63,564 bases of DNA from WVXT01 sp964345635. Its GTDB lineage: Bacteria; UBA6262; WVXT01. Positions 23,816-32,384 of the stretch are shown here, one piece after another. A program made the position numbers and the translations under genes. The stretch spans positions 1 through 63,564 of the forward strand of contig CAYFRM010000040.1 of NCBI GenBank assembly GCA_964345635.1, read 5' to 3'. The notes beneath the pieces were generated by a model that made no database searches, was not told the DNA's origin, and worked only from the letters and a program-made list of their open reading frames with translations. Numbering within the stretch: the stretch's first letter is position 1; each line of letters starts with the position of its first letter.

Positions 23816-24502
23816 TTAAAAGCCCCTTCCTACCCACAAAAAGAGTAAACCATAGAGAAACTGGACGATGGGTATGATTATCGCCCAGAGTAAACCCGTC
23901 AAAAGTAACAAGAAGATAATAATAAAACCGTAGCGAGAAATTCCCTCATATTTTACGGCCAGATGAGTGGGCAATAATCCCGAGAGAATTTGTGAACCAT
24001 CCAGCGGAGGAATGGGAATTAAATTGAAAACTGCAAGCAAAAGATTGATTAGAACACTGAACAGAAGAATTATTATTATGGAATTCTTTATCTCTCCCAT
24101 GGGTAAGTAACTGAATATCCAGACCATAAAAGAAGAGGCAATAGCCAATCCTATATTGGACAAAGGGCCGGAAGCTCCCACTCGCACCAGATCCGCTCGG
24201 GGATTATTGAAATTGTAAGGATTTATGGGAACAGGTTTAGCCCAGCCGATAACAAACGAGGAACGAGAAAGAATTAGAAGGAGAGGAAATATTATTGTTC
24301 CGATAGGGTCAATATGTGGCAGGGGATTCAACGTTATTCTTCCGGCATATCTTGCGGTATTGTCTCCGCAGCGAGAAGCCATCCACGCATGGGCACATTC
24401 ATGAATAACAATTGCAAAAAAGAAAATAACCAGAGCTACAGGCAGAGGAATCATCCGGAAAACAAGAGAAGGATTCCTCACTATCTGTTCGAGCGTAATC
24501 AT
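23816..24502 (-). CDS. M50 site-2-type membrane protease
   Basis: 228 residues with six or so hydrophobic segments. The zinc motif HECAH is in transmembrane segment 2 (VIHECAHAW) and the third ligand is in NLIPIPPLDGSQ. This is the small, PDZ-less S2P group that is widespread in bacteria and usually of unknown substrate. It lies between the CCA-adding gene and trpS. The ATG has only a weak ribosome-binding site; a strong AGGAGG lies 45 nt upstream inside a possible hairpin (24512-24551). Confidence 0.92.
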   Translation of the reverse strand: MITLEQIVRNPSLVFRMIPLPVALVIFFFAIVIHECAHAWMASRCGDNTARYAGRITLNPLPHIDPIGTIIFPLLLILSRSSFVIGWAKPVPINPYNFNNPRADLVRVGASGPLSNIGLAIASSFMVWIFSYLPMGEIKNSIIIILLFSVLINLLLAVFNLIPIPPLDGSQILSGLLPTHLAVKYEGISRYGFIIIFLLLLTGLLWAIIIPIVQFLYGLLFLWVGRGF

Positions 24503-24511
24503 GCACCAATC

Positions 24512-24551
24512 GGTGAGTTAAACTCCACTCACTCGGGTTGTCTCACCTCCT
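24512..24551 (-). promoter_or_regulatory. possible SD-sequestering leader of the M50 gene
   Basis: On the minus strand AGGAGGTGAG (24551-24542) is complementary, through GGTGAG, to CTCACC at 24517-24512, just before the M50 ATG. The nearest in-frame codon is a 4-codon GTG...TAA mini-frame. A second stem (CGCTTCCGT with ACGGGAGCG, one wobble) lies just upstream. Confidence 0.3.
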
Positions 24552-24613
24552 TTTACCGCGCTCCCGTGAACGGAAGCGGCTACTCTGTTTCTTTCCTTAA
24601 ATTTTTTATTTTA

Positions 24614-26845
24614 TCAATCTTTGGGAAAATTGTCAATTATAAACTTCGTCTCAGAAGACGGGCTTTTTACGACTCCATCAAGTTTCGCCCAGAGCAACTC
24701 TTGCAATATCTTCTTAAACAAGGGGCCCTGTTTATATCCCATCTTCTTGAGTTTATTGCCGGTAGTACGAATCTTCTCCCGGCGCACTCTGGTCAGATAT
24801 CGATGGACTCTCCTTTCCACTAATCGGCTCCTTCCCTTTAGCACAATAAATACAAGCGCTTCTATCGGTAATCCCTGCAACGCTCGATAGAGAAGACTCG
24901 GCTTTAATTCTGCTTTTTTAAGCTTTCTCGTGGCTTCCGATAAACTTTCTCTCCCTTTGAATATTTTATTATACTGTTCCCGGGAGAATCCGAAATTCCT
25001 GCAGAGATTCCTTACTTCCAAGATACTTAACTGTTGCACCAGGATAAGAAAATGGATTATCCAGCTTTTCCCGGCCTCTTTTTTGAGAAACGGGGCGAAC
25101 CTGTCAAGGATAGTCTTAACCGTTTGCAAATCTTTCTTTATCTCCGGGCTCAATCTGATTTTGGGATGGATCGACTTGAGAATCCCGATCCTATACAATG
25201 CCAAAATTGCGTTCCCGGGTCGGGGCTCGCTCAGGATGGCAATCATTTCTTCTCTTATTCTTTGTTTGCTCAGGCGCCTAAAAATTTTCCTCTTTAGCGC
25301 ATCCCTGACCAGCCGCTCGGTGTTCTTGTCCATGAAGAAGCCGTATCTTTCCTGGAAACGAATTGCCCGAAAGATGCGCGTGGGGTCTTCGATAAAGCTC
25401 CTGTTATGCAAAACCTTAACCTTTCTCTCCTTCAAATCTCTCCACCCGCCGAAGAAGTCGATAAGTTCTCCGTAACGCCCGGGATTCAATCTCACAGCCA
25501 TTGCATTAATGGTAAAGTCCCGTCGGTACAAATCTTCTCTCAGAGAACCCTTTTCTACGGCGGGCAGGGCAGCGGGAGATGCGTAAAATTCCTTTCTGGC
25601 AGTGGCAATATCTATCTTGATTCCTCCCGACAAAGTAGCTACTGCCGTCCCGAACCTCCTGTGAGCAGTAATCTTGCCGCCCAGTTTGCTGACCAGATAA
25701 CGAGCAAATGATATGCCGTCACCCTTAACCACTAAATCTACATCGAAGTTTTCCACGCCGAGCAGAAGGTCACGTACGATGCCGCCAACCAAATAGACTC
25801 GGAAATCCTTCTTCTCGGCTATCTTACCCACTTTCGCCAGTAAGCCCGCTACTCCGGGAGGAAGATTTCTGTCTAAAAGCGGGCCTACACTCTTTCTAAA
25901 CAGGAGGCTCTCCTCAGGTGCTATTTCGGGGGTAACTTTGCTCTTCAGGACTTCTATCAATTTTTTCTCCACATCCCGTAGCTCCATTCCTCTTATTGTG
26001 GCCGAAGCCGCAGTGGCGTGTCCACCTCCCCCAAATGCCTGGGTAATTTTACCCACGTTTACAGCCTTAATTCGGCTACGGGCAACTACGCGAATTCTTT
26101 CCTTTGTTCCCAACAATACGAAAATCGACTCCAGGTTCTCGATATCGCGTAATCTATGAACAGTTGCCGCTAGATCAGTGATATAATTCGAAGACTTCAA
26201 TTTGATAATGGCAATTTCTATCCCGTTAATCTTAATTCTCTTTTCCAATCGCAGAAGTCTATTTAATAGTTTAACCTGAGTCTTAGTCAATTCCCGGCGC
26301 ATAAAGTCAGAAATCGTGTTTATATTTGCTCCTTTGCTTACCAGAAAAGAAGCTGCCCTTAAATCTGCGGGGGTTGTGGAAGGAAATGTAAAAGAACCCG
26401 TATCTTCGTAAATTCCCAGAGCAAGAAGAGTTGCCTCTTCCGGAGAAATTTTGATTTTTCTCTTCTTCAGAATCTCTACCAGAATAGTCGTGGTAGCTCC
26501 GTAGCGTCCCCCGATGTCCACTCTTCCCGCAAGATCGCTCTTGGTGCGGGGATGGTGGTCGTAGAAGTGGAGGATTAATCCGCGATTACTGAGGACTGTC
26601 TTTGCCTCCCCTATTCTTTTGGCAAGCCGCGTATCTACAACTATGAGTCTCTTGACTTTTTTGAAATCAACCTCTTTTTCTTTCTTCAGGTCTATCAGCT
26701 CCGGGTTCTTATACAAATATTCTCTCACATCCTTGTCGGCTGAGCCGGGTATGATGACTAAAGCCCTGGGATATATCTTTCTTGCCGCTACCAGAGAAGC
26801 CAAAGCATCAAAATCTGCACCAATATGGGTCACAATCAAATCCAT
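24614..26845 (-). CDS. cca: DHH phosphoesterase-CCA tRNA nucleotidyltransferase fusion
   Basis: 743 residues. The N-terminal half is a DHH/DHHA1 phosphoesterase (HIGADFDALAS at 7-17, DHH at 96-98, GGGGH at 272-276). The C-terminal half is a class II CCA/poly(A) nucleotidyltransferase (GGIVRD at 354-359, catalytic DVD at 368-370, RRDFTINAMA and EDPTRIFRAIRF). The family known from other phyla usually has two CBS domains between the halves; here only about 50 residues separate them, so the CBS pair is absent. It probably adds A or CCA to tRNA 3' ends, with the DHH part trimming oligonucleotides. Confidence 0.92.
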   Translation of the reverse strand: MDLIVTHIGADFDALASLVAARKIYPRALVIIPGSADKDVREYLYKNPELIDLKKEKEVDFKKVKRLIVVDTRLAKRIGEAKTVLSNRGLILHFYDHHPRTKSDLAGRVDIGGRYGATTTILVEILKKRKIKISPEEATLLALGIYEDTGSFTFPSTTPADLRAASFLVSKGANINTISDFMRRELTKTQVKLLNRLLRLEKRIKINGIEIAIIKLKSSNYITDLAATVHRLRDIENLESIFVLLGTKERIRVVARSRIKAVNVGKITQAFGGGGHATAASATIRGMELRDVEKKLIEVLKSKVTPEIAPEESLLFRKSVGPLLDRNLPPGVAGLLAKVGKIAEKKDFRVYLVGGIVRDLLLGVENFDVDLVVKGDGISFARYLVSKLGGKITAHRRFGTAVATLSGGIKIDIATARKEFYASPAALPAVEKGSLREDLYRRDFTINAMAVRLNPGRYGELIDFFGGWRDLKERKVKVLHNRSFIEDPTRIFRAIRFQERYGFFMDKNTERLVRDALKRKIFRRLSKQRIREEMIAILSEPRPGNAILALYRIGILKSIHPKIRLSPEIKKDLQTVKTILDRFAPFLKKEAGKSWIIHFLILVQQLSILEVRNLCRNFGFSREQYNKIFKGRESLSEATRKLKKAELKPSLLYRALQGLPIEALVFIVLKGRSRLVERRVHRYLTRVRREKIRTTGNKLKKMGYKQGPLFKKILQELLWAKLDGVVKSPSSETKFIIDNFPKD

Positions 26846-26884
26846 TTAACTGTGCTCCGTTTCTTTCGACAAAAAATATGGAGT

Positions 26885-26903
26885 CCCCCGGTTTCATCGG
26901 GGG
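26885..26903. repeat. GC-rich palindrome in cca leader
   Basis: CCCCCG (26885-26890) and CGGGGG (26898-26903) with a 7-nt loop. It lies in the predicted 5' leader of the DHH-CCA gene. It shares the CCCGAT..ATCGGG-like core with palindromes at 38235-38252 and 43374-43389. Confidence 0.6.
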
Positions 26904-26936
26904 ATAATTGCCTTCCTCTCGGGAGGGCTCCCAATC

Positions 26937-26965
26937 AATTTAACCTATTTTAGCCAAAAAGTCAA
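26937..26965 (-). promoter_or_regulatory. probable promoter of the cca operon
   Basis: On the minus strand -35 TTGACT (26965-26960), a 17-nt spacer, and -10 TAAATT (26942-26937). It gives an 85-nt leader that includes the GC-rich palindrome. Confidence 0.5.
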
Positions 26966-26976
26966 AACTATTCTTC

Positions 26977-28116
26977 TTATGCGGTGAATAACTTCACCCA
27001 CCAGGGACTCTTTGTTATTATCGCTCCCTGTGAACAGAGTTCCTGACAACAGAAGCATCTAATACAATCCGAATAATTAATGGAAGGTCTACCGTTTTTG
27101 GTCTTTCCTATACATTTAACAGGGCAGCTTTCCAGGCAATACAGGCAACGGTTACAAAGCTTCTCAATTATTCTCGGTTTCGCTGATACTAGGTTTTTCA
27201 GCCACTTAAGCAGAAATTTGGGAACATTCAGGGAAACATCCCGGGGAATCTGTTTGAAATCTTTCACTTCTAAATCTTCAATTTTTTCTCCTGAGATTTC
27301 TATATTTCCGGGGAGGAGCATTCTTCTCTCCATAGCTATCCTGTTAGTGGGAATATCCAGCGCACTTTTGTAACCGATGAGTTTGCCGGCAACAAAATCT
27401 AACGCTGCGGGATTCTTGCTGGCAAGAATTGCTCCCACCTTGCGAGGCGTGCCACCAGCCGGGCCATTTCCCTCCATGGCCACAATCGCATCCAGAATTA
27501 CCAGGTCGATCTTTACCGTATATAAAAGGTCAACAAGCATCCGGGAAAACAACTCCCGGTCAGGCAATTTCAAATGGAATTCCGTTTTTCTCAATCCGGG
27601 AATGAAACCGAAGTTATTCTTCACTCCTGCCGTAATGTAGGTTAGAGGGTGAGTTTTCAATTTAGGAACGGAAATGATTACATCAAAATCCTCTATTCGT
27701 TTGGTGACCGCAAACTTTTTATAAAGACGCCCCTGACTGTTTCCCACTTCTATAACTTCATCCTCGAAAGATAAAAGAGGAACACCCGTTTTACGGCTAA
27801 CTTTCTCGAATCCTGCAGTTCGATACGCTCTGGCCACTCCCGTAAGAGCTGCCCTTTCCCCGGGACTGTCTCCGATTGCGGGAATTCCTCCCGCTTCTTT
27901 TACCAAATTAACTACGGCTTCCACCAGCCCGGGATGGGTGGTTACTGCCTTTTCCGGAGGTTTACCTGAAAGTAGGTTTATCTTGATTAGAACTCTATCT
28001 CCATTCTTGACAAACTGGCCAATCCCGCCCAGTAAACCTAACAATTTTCTTAAAGAATTTTCCAAAACCGGAAGATGATAAGTTTCGCATCTTACCAGTG
28101 CTACCCGCTCGGCCAT
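26977..28116 (-). CDS. DUF362 domain protein with 2x[4Fe-4S] ferredoxin
   Basis: 379 residues. DUF362 occupies about 1-290 (KINLLSGKPPEKAVTTHP, PKLKTH, GVKNNFGF). A bacterial ferredoxin segment follows, with two CxxCxxCxxxC clusters: CNRCLYCLESC and CIRCFCCQELC. DUF362 proteins are thought to be iron-sulfur redox proteins of anaerobes; no reaction is established. GGGGAG precedes the ATG. It lies 25 nt after a cupin and downstream of an iron alcohol dehydrogenase, suggesting a small redox module. Confidence 0.88.
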   Translation of the reverse strand: MAERVALVRCETYHLPVLENSLRKLLGLLGGIGQFVKNGDRVLIKINLLSGKPPEKAVTTHPGLVEAVVNLVKEAGGIPAIGDSPGERAALTGVARAYRTAGFEKVSRKTGVPLLSFEDEVIEVGNSQGRLYKKFAVTKRIEDFDVIISVPKLKTHPLTYITAGVKNNFGFIPGLRKTEFHLKLPDRELFSRMLVDLLYTVKIDLVILDAIVAMEGNGPAGGTPRKVGAILASKNPAALDFVAGKLIGYKSALDIPTNRIAMERRMLLPGNIEISGEKIEDLEVKDFKQIPRDVSLNVPKFLLKWLKNLVSAKPRIIEKLCNRCLYCLESCPVKCIGKTKNGRPSINYSDCIRCFCCQELCSQGAIITKSPWWVKLFTA

Positions 28117-28141
28117 CTTTTATCTCCCCGCTCTTTTCTGT

Positions 28142-28477
28142 TTAAAGCTTAATTTTGTCCTCGGGTTTATAAGGGCACTTGATGAACACGGCACGAATAG
28201 GAGATGGGGAATCGTTTTGGATATTATGTTTTTCTCCCGGTTCCAGCCGGAAAGCCTCTCCCGCTTGCCCCGAATATTCAGTGCCGTCAATAAATAATTT
28301 GCCCTTTCCCTCGAGAAAATAAAATGTCTCTTCTACCTCTTTATGGTAGTGGGCTCCCAACGACCCTCCGGGTTTCAGAACCAAAATTCCCCATTCTATT
28401 CTGGGTCCTCGGAAAAGATACTTGGGACCCGCGTCTCCAAAACGGAATTCCTTCTCTTTTTCATTGACTCTTTCCAT
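28142..28477 (-). CDS. single-domain cupin protein
   Basis: 111 residues forming one cupin barrel. Motif 1 is seen as HYHKEVEETFYFLEGKG (metal ligands H, H and E) and motif 2 as PGEKHNIQN. Such proteins include mannose-6-phosphate isomerase-like and sugar- or metal-sensing cupins; nothing points to a specific substrate. GAGAGG precedes the ATG by 7 nt. It sits between Fe-ADH and DUF362. Confidence 0.88.
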   Translation of the reverse strand: MERVNEKEKEFRFGDAGPKYLFRGPRIEWGILVLKPGGSLGAHYHKEVEETFYFLEGKGKLFIDGTEYSGQAGEAFRLEPGEKHNIQNDSPSPIRAVFIKCPYKPEDKIKL

Positions 28478-28532
28478 ATTCTGTCCTCTCTAATAGAATT
28501 AGAATTACAGGGACACAATACTTAATTATTAG

Positions 28533-28548
28533 ACAGACTAAAGTCTGT
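28533..28548. repeat. 16-bp perfect palindrome after Fe-ADH
   Basis: ACAGACT-AA-AGTCTGT, lying right at the Fe-ADH stop codon. On the minus strand an AT-rich stretch follows, without a clear T-run, so a terminator or processing role is possible. Confidence 0.5.
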
Positions 28549-29711
28549 TACTCCATTAACTCATTTAATAATGACAGGATATCTTCGTAACTGACTGCGC
28601 GAGGATTTCCTCTGGTGGAGTTGGAAGTGAGGGATTTCCTGGTAAGCTCAGGCAGGTCTTCCGACTTTACGCCGAATTCTCCTAAACTGCGGGGAATCCT
28701 CAGTTCCTCAACTATCCTCTCTACTGCAGAAAGAGCTTTACAGGCCGCCTCTTCTTCCGTAAGACCTTCTATTTTCTCTCCCAGGGCAGAAGCAACACAT
28801 CTGAATTTCTCAATTCTTGAGGACAAATTAAACTCTATTGCCCGCGCCAGGAGCATGCCGTTGGCCACGCCATGAGGAATCCCGTGCAATGCTCCCAGGA
28901 AGGGAGACACTCCGTGAGCAATACCCAAACCCGAATTTGTGAGCACAATGCCGCCCAGAAGACTGGCCAGGCACATCTTCTCCCTTGCCTCCCGGTTAGA
29001 ACCATTATTGTATGCGGAAATTATTGCCTCTCCCACCAGATTGATTCCTCTAGTCGCCAGGGCATCGGTCAGAAAATTTGCCTTCCGGGAAACGTATCCC
29101 TCGATGAGATGGGTCAAAGTATCCACCCCGCTGGAGGCAGTAATATTTTTAGGAAGGCTCAGAGTCAAAGTAGGGTCGATAATGGCTATCCTGGCAAATA
29201 GATAATCGCTGCGAAAACTTTTTTTACTTCTCGCTGGCTTATTGATAATCACCGCATTCCTGGCGACTTCTGCTCCGGTTCCAGCCGTGGTGGGAATGGC
29301 AATAAAAGGGAGACCGGGCGAATTCAGTCTCTTATTACCTTCCCCTTCCAGATATTCGGCTACCGAGGCGAATTTCTCCTCAAGTGCCAGCCCGGCAATT
29401 GCCTTAGCCACGTCAATAGCACTTCCGCCACCAATACCTACTACGACTTTGCATCTATTCTGACGGGCAAAGGCCACGCCTTTATCCACTACTTCAGTAT
29501 CAGGTTCGGGAGAGACATGGTCGTAAACCACGCTGGCGATTTTCTCCCTGTTCAGGATTCGATTAACTCTGTCCAGAATGCCACTCTCCCGGATAGCTCT
29601 TCTTCCCGTGACCAGAAGAACAGGTTCTCCCAGATACTTGACTTCCCTACCCAGTCTATTTAAACTTTCTCTCCCGAAAATTATCCTTGTGGGCAAGTAG
29701 AATTCCCACAT
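28548..29711 (-). CDS. iron-containing alcohol dehydrogenase
   Basis: 387 residues from ATG 29711, with AAAGGA 7 nt upstream; eight codons further upstream are less likely. It belongs to the group III Fe-ADH superfamily (PF00465): GGGSAIDVAKA for NAD(P), TTAGTGAE, DTLTHLIEGYVS and GIAHGVSPFLGALHGIPHG contribute the Asp/His iron ligands. Members reduce aldehydes or oxidise alcohols such as ethanol, butanol and 1,3-propanediol; the substrate is open. It is located between a TPR metallopeptidase and the cupin. Confidence 0.93.
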   Translation of the reverse strand: MWEFYLPTRIIFGRESLNRLGREVKYLGEPVLLVTGRRAIRESGILDRVNRILNREKIASVVYDHVSPEPDTEVVDKGVAFARQNRCKVVVGIGGGSAIDVAKAIAGLALEEKFASVAEYLEGEGNKRLNSPGLPFIAIPTTAGTGAEVARNAVIINKPARSKKSFRSDYLFARIAIIDPTLTLSLPKNITASSGVDTLTHLIEGYVSRKANFLTDALATRGINLVGEAIISAYNNGSNREAREKMCLASLLGGIVLTNSGLGIAHGVSPFLGALHGIPHGVANGMLLARAIEFNLSSRIEKFRCVASALGEKIEGLTEEEAACKALSAVERIVEELRIPRSLGEFGVKSEDLPELTRKSLTSNSTRGNPRAVSYEDILSLLNELME

Positions 29712-29731
29712 CTTTGTTTCCTTTAAAAGGT

Positions 29732-31354
29732 TCAAGGATTTTTTCTTTCTATGTCCAGGAGCCAGGACTCAACCTCTATATCGCCGGGAAGAAGCCTGCG
29801 GGCAATCGTCCACTCTCGTTCCGCTTTTGTCTCCTCTCCCAGCCTGTAGTGGATAAGACCCATATACTTATGAATAAGAGGGTTGAAAGGATTAATCTGA
29901 TTAGACTCCTGGTAATTTTCCAGCGCCGGTGTCAACTTCTCCTGAATAAAGTAAACAGTGGCGAGGCTAGTATAAGTTGGCCCGTAGTTCGGGTTAACCT
30001 GCAACGATTTCTTAAAGGATTCTTCCGCTTCTTCAAATCTGCCCAGTTCGCTAAAGGTTCTGCCTATCTTATTCAGAATCACATGATTATTCGGCTCTTC
30101 TCTTAAACCCTTCTCGTATTGAATGAGAGCGACGCTAGACCTTCCCCTCTGGCGATACATATCCCCCAGACGGACATGCCCGCGGGCTCCCACTCCTATA
30201 TATTCTTCCAGTTCATCTGTTTCCTTTCCTTGTTCTTTTAACTTGAAGCTATCCAACGCTACTCCCGGTATCTCTTCCAGATTCATCTGTGGCAGAAAAT
30301 TTCTCAAGGCGCTTTGAATCTCTCTCTGGTCTGACGCGAAGAATTTGTGGAAAAGTTCGTCCCACTGCTTCTCCCTTTTATCAAAATCTTCTTTACCCGC
30401 GGTCTTGCCGAGTTCGTGCAGAAAACGGGTTAATTTATCGCTGCCGTAATGGCGCAGTAAATAATCTACTGCTAAAGAGACTTCGGCAAAGGCGAGAATT
30501 ACCTCTTCCCGGCTCTCCAGGGAAGGCATACCTCGCTTCATCTTCCCGAAATCGACCCATTTTCCTTCTCTTGCTGCAACCGAAAGAGCATTTTTGTAAA
30601 CAGGAGTCAGATAATTCGGTTGTTGCACTCTCCATCTTGTTTCATAATACTTGGCCAGGCCCTCATTTAACCATAAAGGGATGTTAAGCCCTGTCAATTT
30701 GGCGACGAGATAATGGACAAATTCGTGAGCCAAAGCGTCCAGCCAACGATAACCGTATACCAGGCAGCGGGGAGAAATAATCATAATTCGGTTGAATTTA
30801 CAGATTCCGATTGCCCCGGAGACTTCGATCTGCTCCGGAGAAAGACTGGAAGCGTGGGTGAATCCTTCAGTCGTGGGATATACCTCAACCAGAATTTTCT
30901 CTTCTGAAAAATGGTCCAGCTCATCCTGTATTTCTTCATATGCTTTCTCCAGAGCCTCCAGGGCGTACTCAACGAGAAGGTCATCCCTGGCGGCCAGGCG
31001 AAGTACGAAGTGTTCACTGGAATTGTCACTAAATTTTTCCGTAATTTTTTTAGTGCCTGCAACAAAGGAGAGAAGTCTCTTCCGCTCATCATTTCCCGGT
31101 TCCATTAGCGATGCTTTTTCCAGATACTCTATTGCTCTGTCATAATCTCCCTGATAGAAATACGATAACCCCAGTAACCTGAAGGAGTCGGCATTCTCCG
31201 GTTTTTCCGCCACTGCCTTCCGCGCAAGCTCCCCTACCTTCTCCGCGTTCCATCGATTCAAGTAGTGTTCACCATCAACGATTATATTCCCACCATAAAG
31301 TAGAGTAGGCACGGTCAATAAAAAAACAGAAATCATCAATTTCATCATACCCAT
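29732..31354 (-). CDS. secreted TPR protein with peptidase-MA domain
   Basis: 540 residues. A signal peptide in the first 22 residues is followed by TPRs at about 30-105. A gluzincin-like peptidase MA domain spans about 115-330, with AHEFVHY and the downstream glutamate in LWLNEGLAKYYE. Four or more TPRs fill residues 400-520. Start M4 is also possible. It is likely periplasmic. It is the second peptidase-MA-like protein in this window (the other is at 8658-11498) and shares HEF(V/T)H plus an EGL motif, though the accessory domains differ. Whether it is an active protease is unknown. Confidence 0.85.
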   Translation of the reverse strand: MGMMKLMISVFLLTVPTLLYGGNIIVDGEHYLNRWNAEKVGELARKAVAEKPENADSFRLLGLSYFYQGDYDRAIEYLEKASLMEPGNDERKRLLSFVAGTKKITEKFSDNSSEHFVLRLAARDDLLVEYALEALEKAYEEIQDELDHFSEEKILVEVYPTTEGFTHASSLSPEQIEVSGAIGICKFNRIMIISPRCLVYGYRWLDALAHEFVHYLVAKLTGLNIPLWLNEGLAKYYETRWRVQQPNYLTPVYKNALSVAAREGKWVDFGKMKRGMPSLESREEVILAFAEVSLAVDYLLRHYGSDKLTRFLHELGKTAGKEDFDKREKQWDELFHKFFASDQREIQSALRNFLPQMNLEEIPGVALDSFKLKEQGKETDELEEYIGVGARGHVRLGDMYRQRGRSSVALIQYEKGLREEPNNHVILNKIGRTFSELGRFEEAEESFKKSLQVNPNYGPTYTSLATVYFIQEKLTPALENYQESNQINPFNPLIHKYMGLIHYRLGEETKAEREWTIARRLLPGDIEVESWLLDIERKNP

Positions 31355-31379
31355 ATTACTTCACGCATATTTTTATCCT

Positions 31380-32315
31380 TTAAATATACTCTATTGTGCT
31401 GGGAGGCTTGGGAGTAATATCGAAGAGAACCTTGGTCACCGCAGGTATCTCCTCAGTAATTCTCCGTTGAATCTTCTCCAGAATTTCCCAGGGGATTCTA
31501 CTTACGGAAGCAGTCATTGCATTTTTGGACTCAACGCTTCTGACCACAATTATGTTTCCAAAGGCTCTCTTCCCCCCCACCGTCCCTGTGGCTCTATCTT
31601 TCATGAGAACTGCGAATGCCTGGAAAGGTTTCAACTCTTTTATTTCCTCTTCCACAATCCTGTTTGCTTTTCTCGCCATCTCTACCCTCTCCGGATTAAC
31701 CTCTCCGATGACTCTCGTGGCCAAACCGGGTCCGGGGAACGGCATTCTCTGGTAAATTTCTTCCGGCAGCCCCAGTTCTCTGGCTACATCTCTTACCTCG
31801 GGTTTGTAGATTTCTCGAAGCGGCTCGATGACTTGAAATCCGTAATCTCCGGGGTCGATTCCTATCTGTTCCAGAACGTTATGCTGCGTCTTAATACCTC
31901 TTTCAGTCTCCGAGACATCCGCCGCAATCGTGCCCTGAATGAGGTATGAAGCTTTGTTCTCCTTTACTGCCTTGCCCAATGTTTTATAAAAAGTATCTCT
32001 AAATCTTTTCCTTTTCTCCTCGGGATCTTCTATTCCTTTAAGCACTTTGAAAAATTCGTCTCGGGCATCGATTATTTCCACTTTTACACCGAAATTCCCT
32101 AACTCCCGGGACACTTTCTCCGGTTCACCCTCTCGCATCAGCCCGTCGTCAATAAAAATAACGGCGAGTTTCTCTCCCAGCGCCCTGTGTGCCAGAAACG
32201 CGCAGGCTACACTATCCACTCCCCCCGAGGTAGCCACTACAGCGTTCCTGTCTCCTACAACTTTCTTCATCTCAGAGATTTTCTCTGCAACAAATTTCTT
32301 TGCTTCCCACGCCAT
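31380..32315 (-). CDS. guaA: GMP synthase ATP-pyrophosphatase subunit (no glutaminase)
   Basis: 311 residues covering only the synthetase part of GMP synthase. The PP-loop SGGVDS is at about 30-35, QGTIAADVSET follows in the middle, FPGPGLATRV after that, and the dimerisation domain ends in KPPSTIEYI. It adenylates XMP and aminates it to GMP. The usual bacterial GuaA has an N-terminal glutamine amidotransferase of about 200 residues; none is present here or nearby, so a separate GuaA-A subunit or direct use of ammonia is implied, as in archaea. GGAGGA precedes the ATG. Confidence 0.92.
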   Translation of the reverse strand: MAWEAKKFVAEKISEMKKVVGDRNAVVATSGGVDSVACAFLAHRALGEKLAVIFIDDGLMREGEPEKVSRELGNFGVKVEIIDARDEFFKVLKGIEDPEEKRKRFRDTFYKTLGKAVKENKASYLIQGTIAADVSETERGIKTQHNVLEQIGIDPGDYGFQVIEPLREIYKPEVRDVARELGLPEEIYQRMPFPGPGLATRVIGEVNPERVEMARKANRIVEEEIKELKPFQAFAVLMKDRATGTVGGKRAFGNIIVVRSVESKNAMTASVSRIPWEILEKIQRRITEEIPAVTKVLFDITPKPPSTIEYI

Positions 32316-32347
32316 CTAAACATCCTCCTTTTCCCCCTCACCCTAAC

Positions 32348-32367
32348 CCTCTCCCCCGGGGGAGAGG
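32348..32367. repeat. 20-bp perfect GC palindrome
   Basis: CCTCTCCCCC and its exact complement GGGGGAGAGG, back to back, with the flanking CCCTCACCCTAA. This is a widely dispersed kind of genomic palindrome. It lies in the gap between DUF4175 and guaA on the minus strand. Confidence 0.7.
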
Positions 32368-32384
32368 ATATAGGCAAGGATAGC

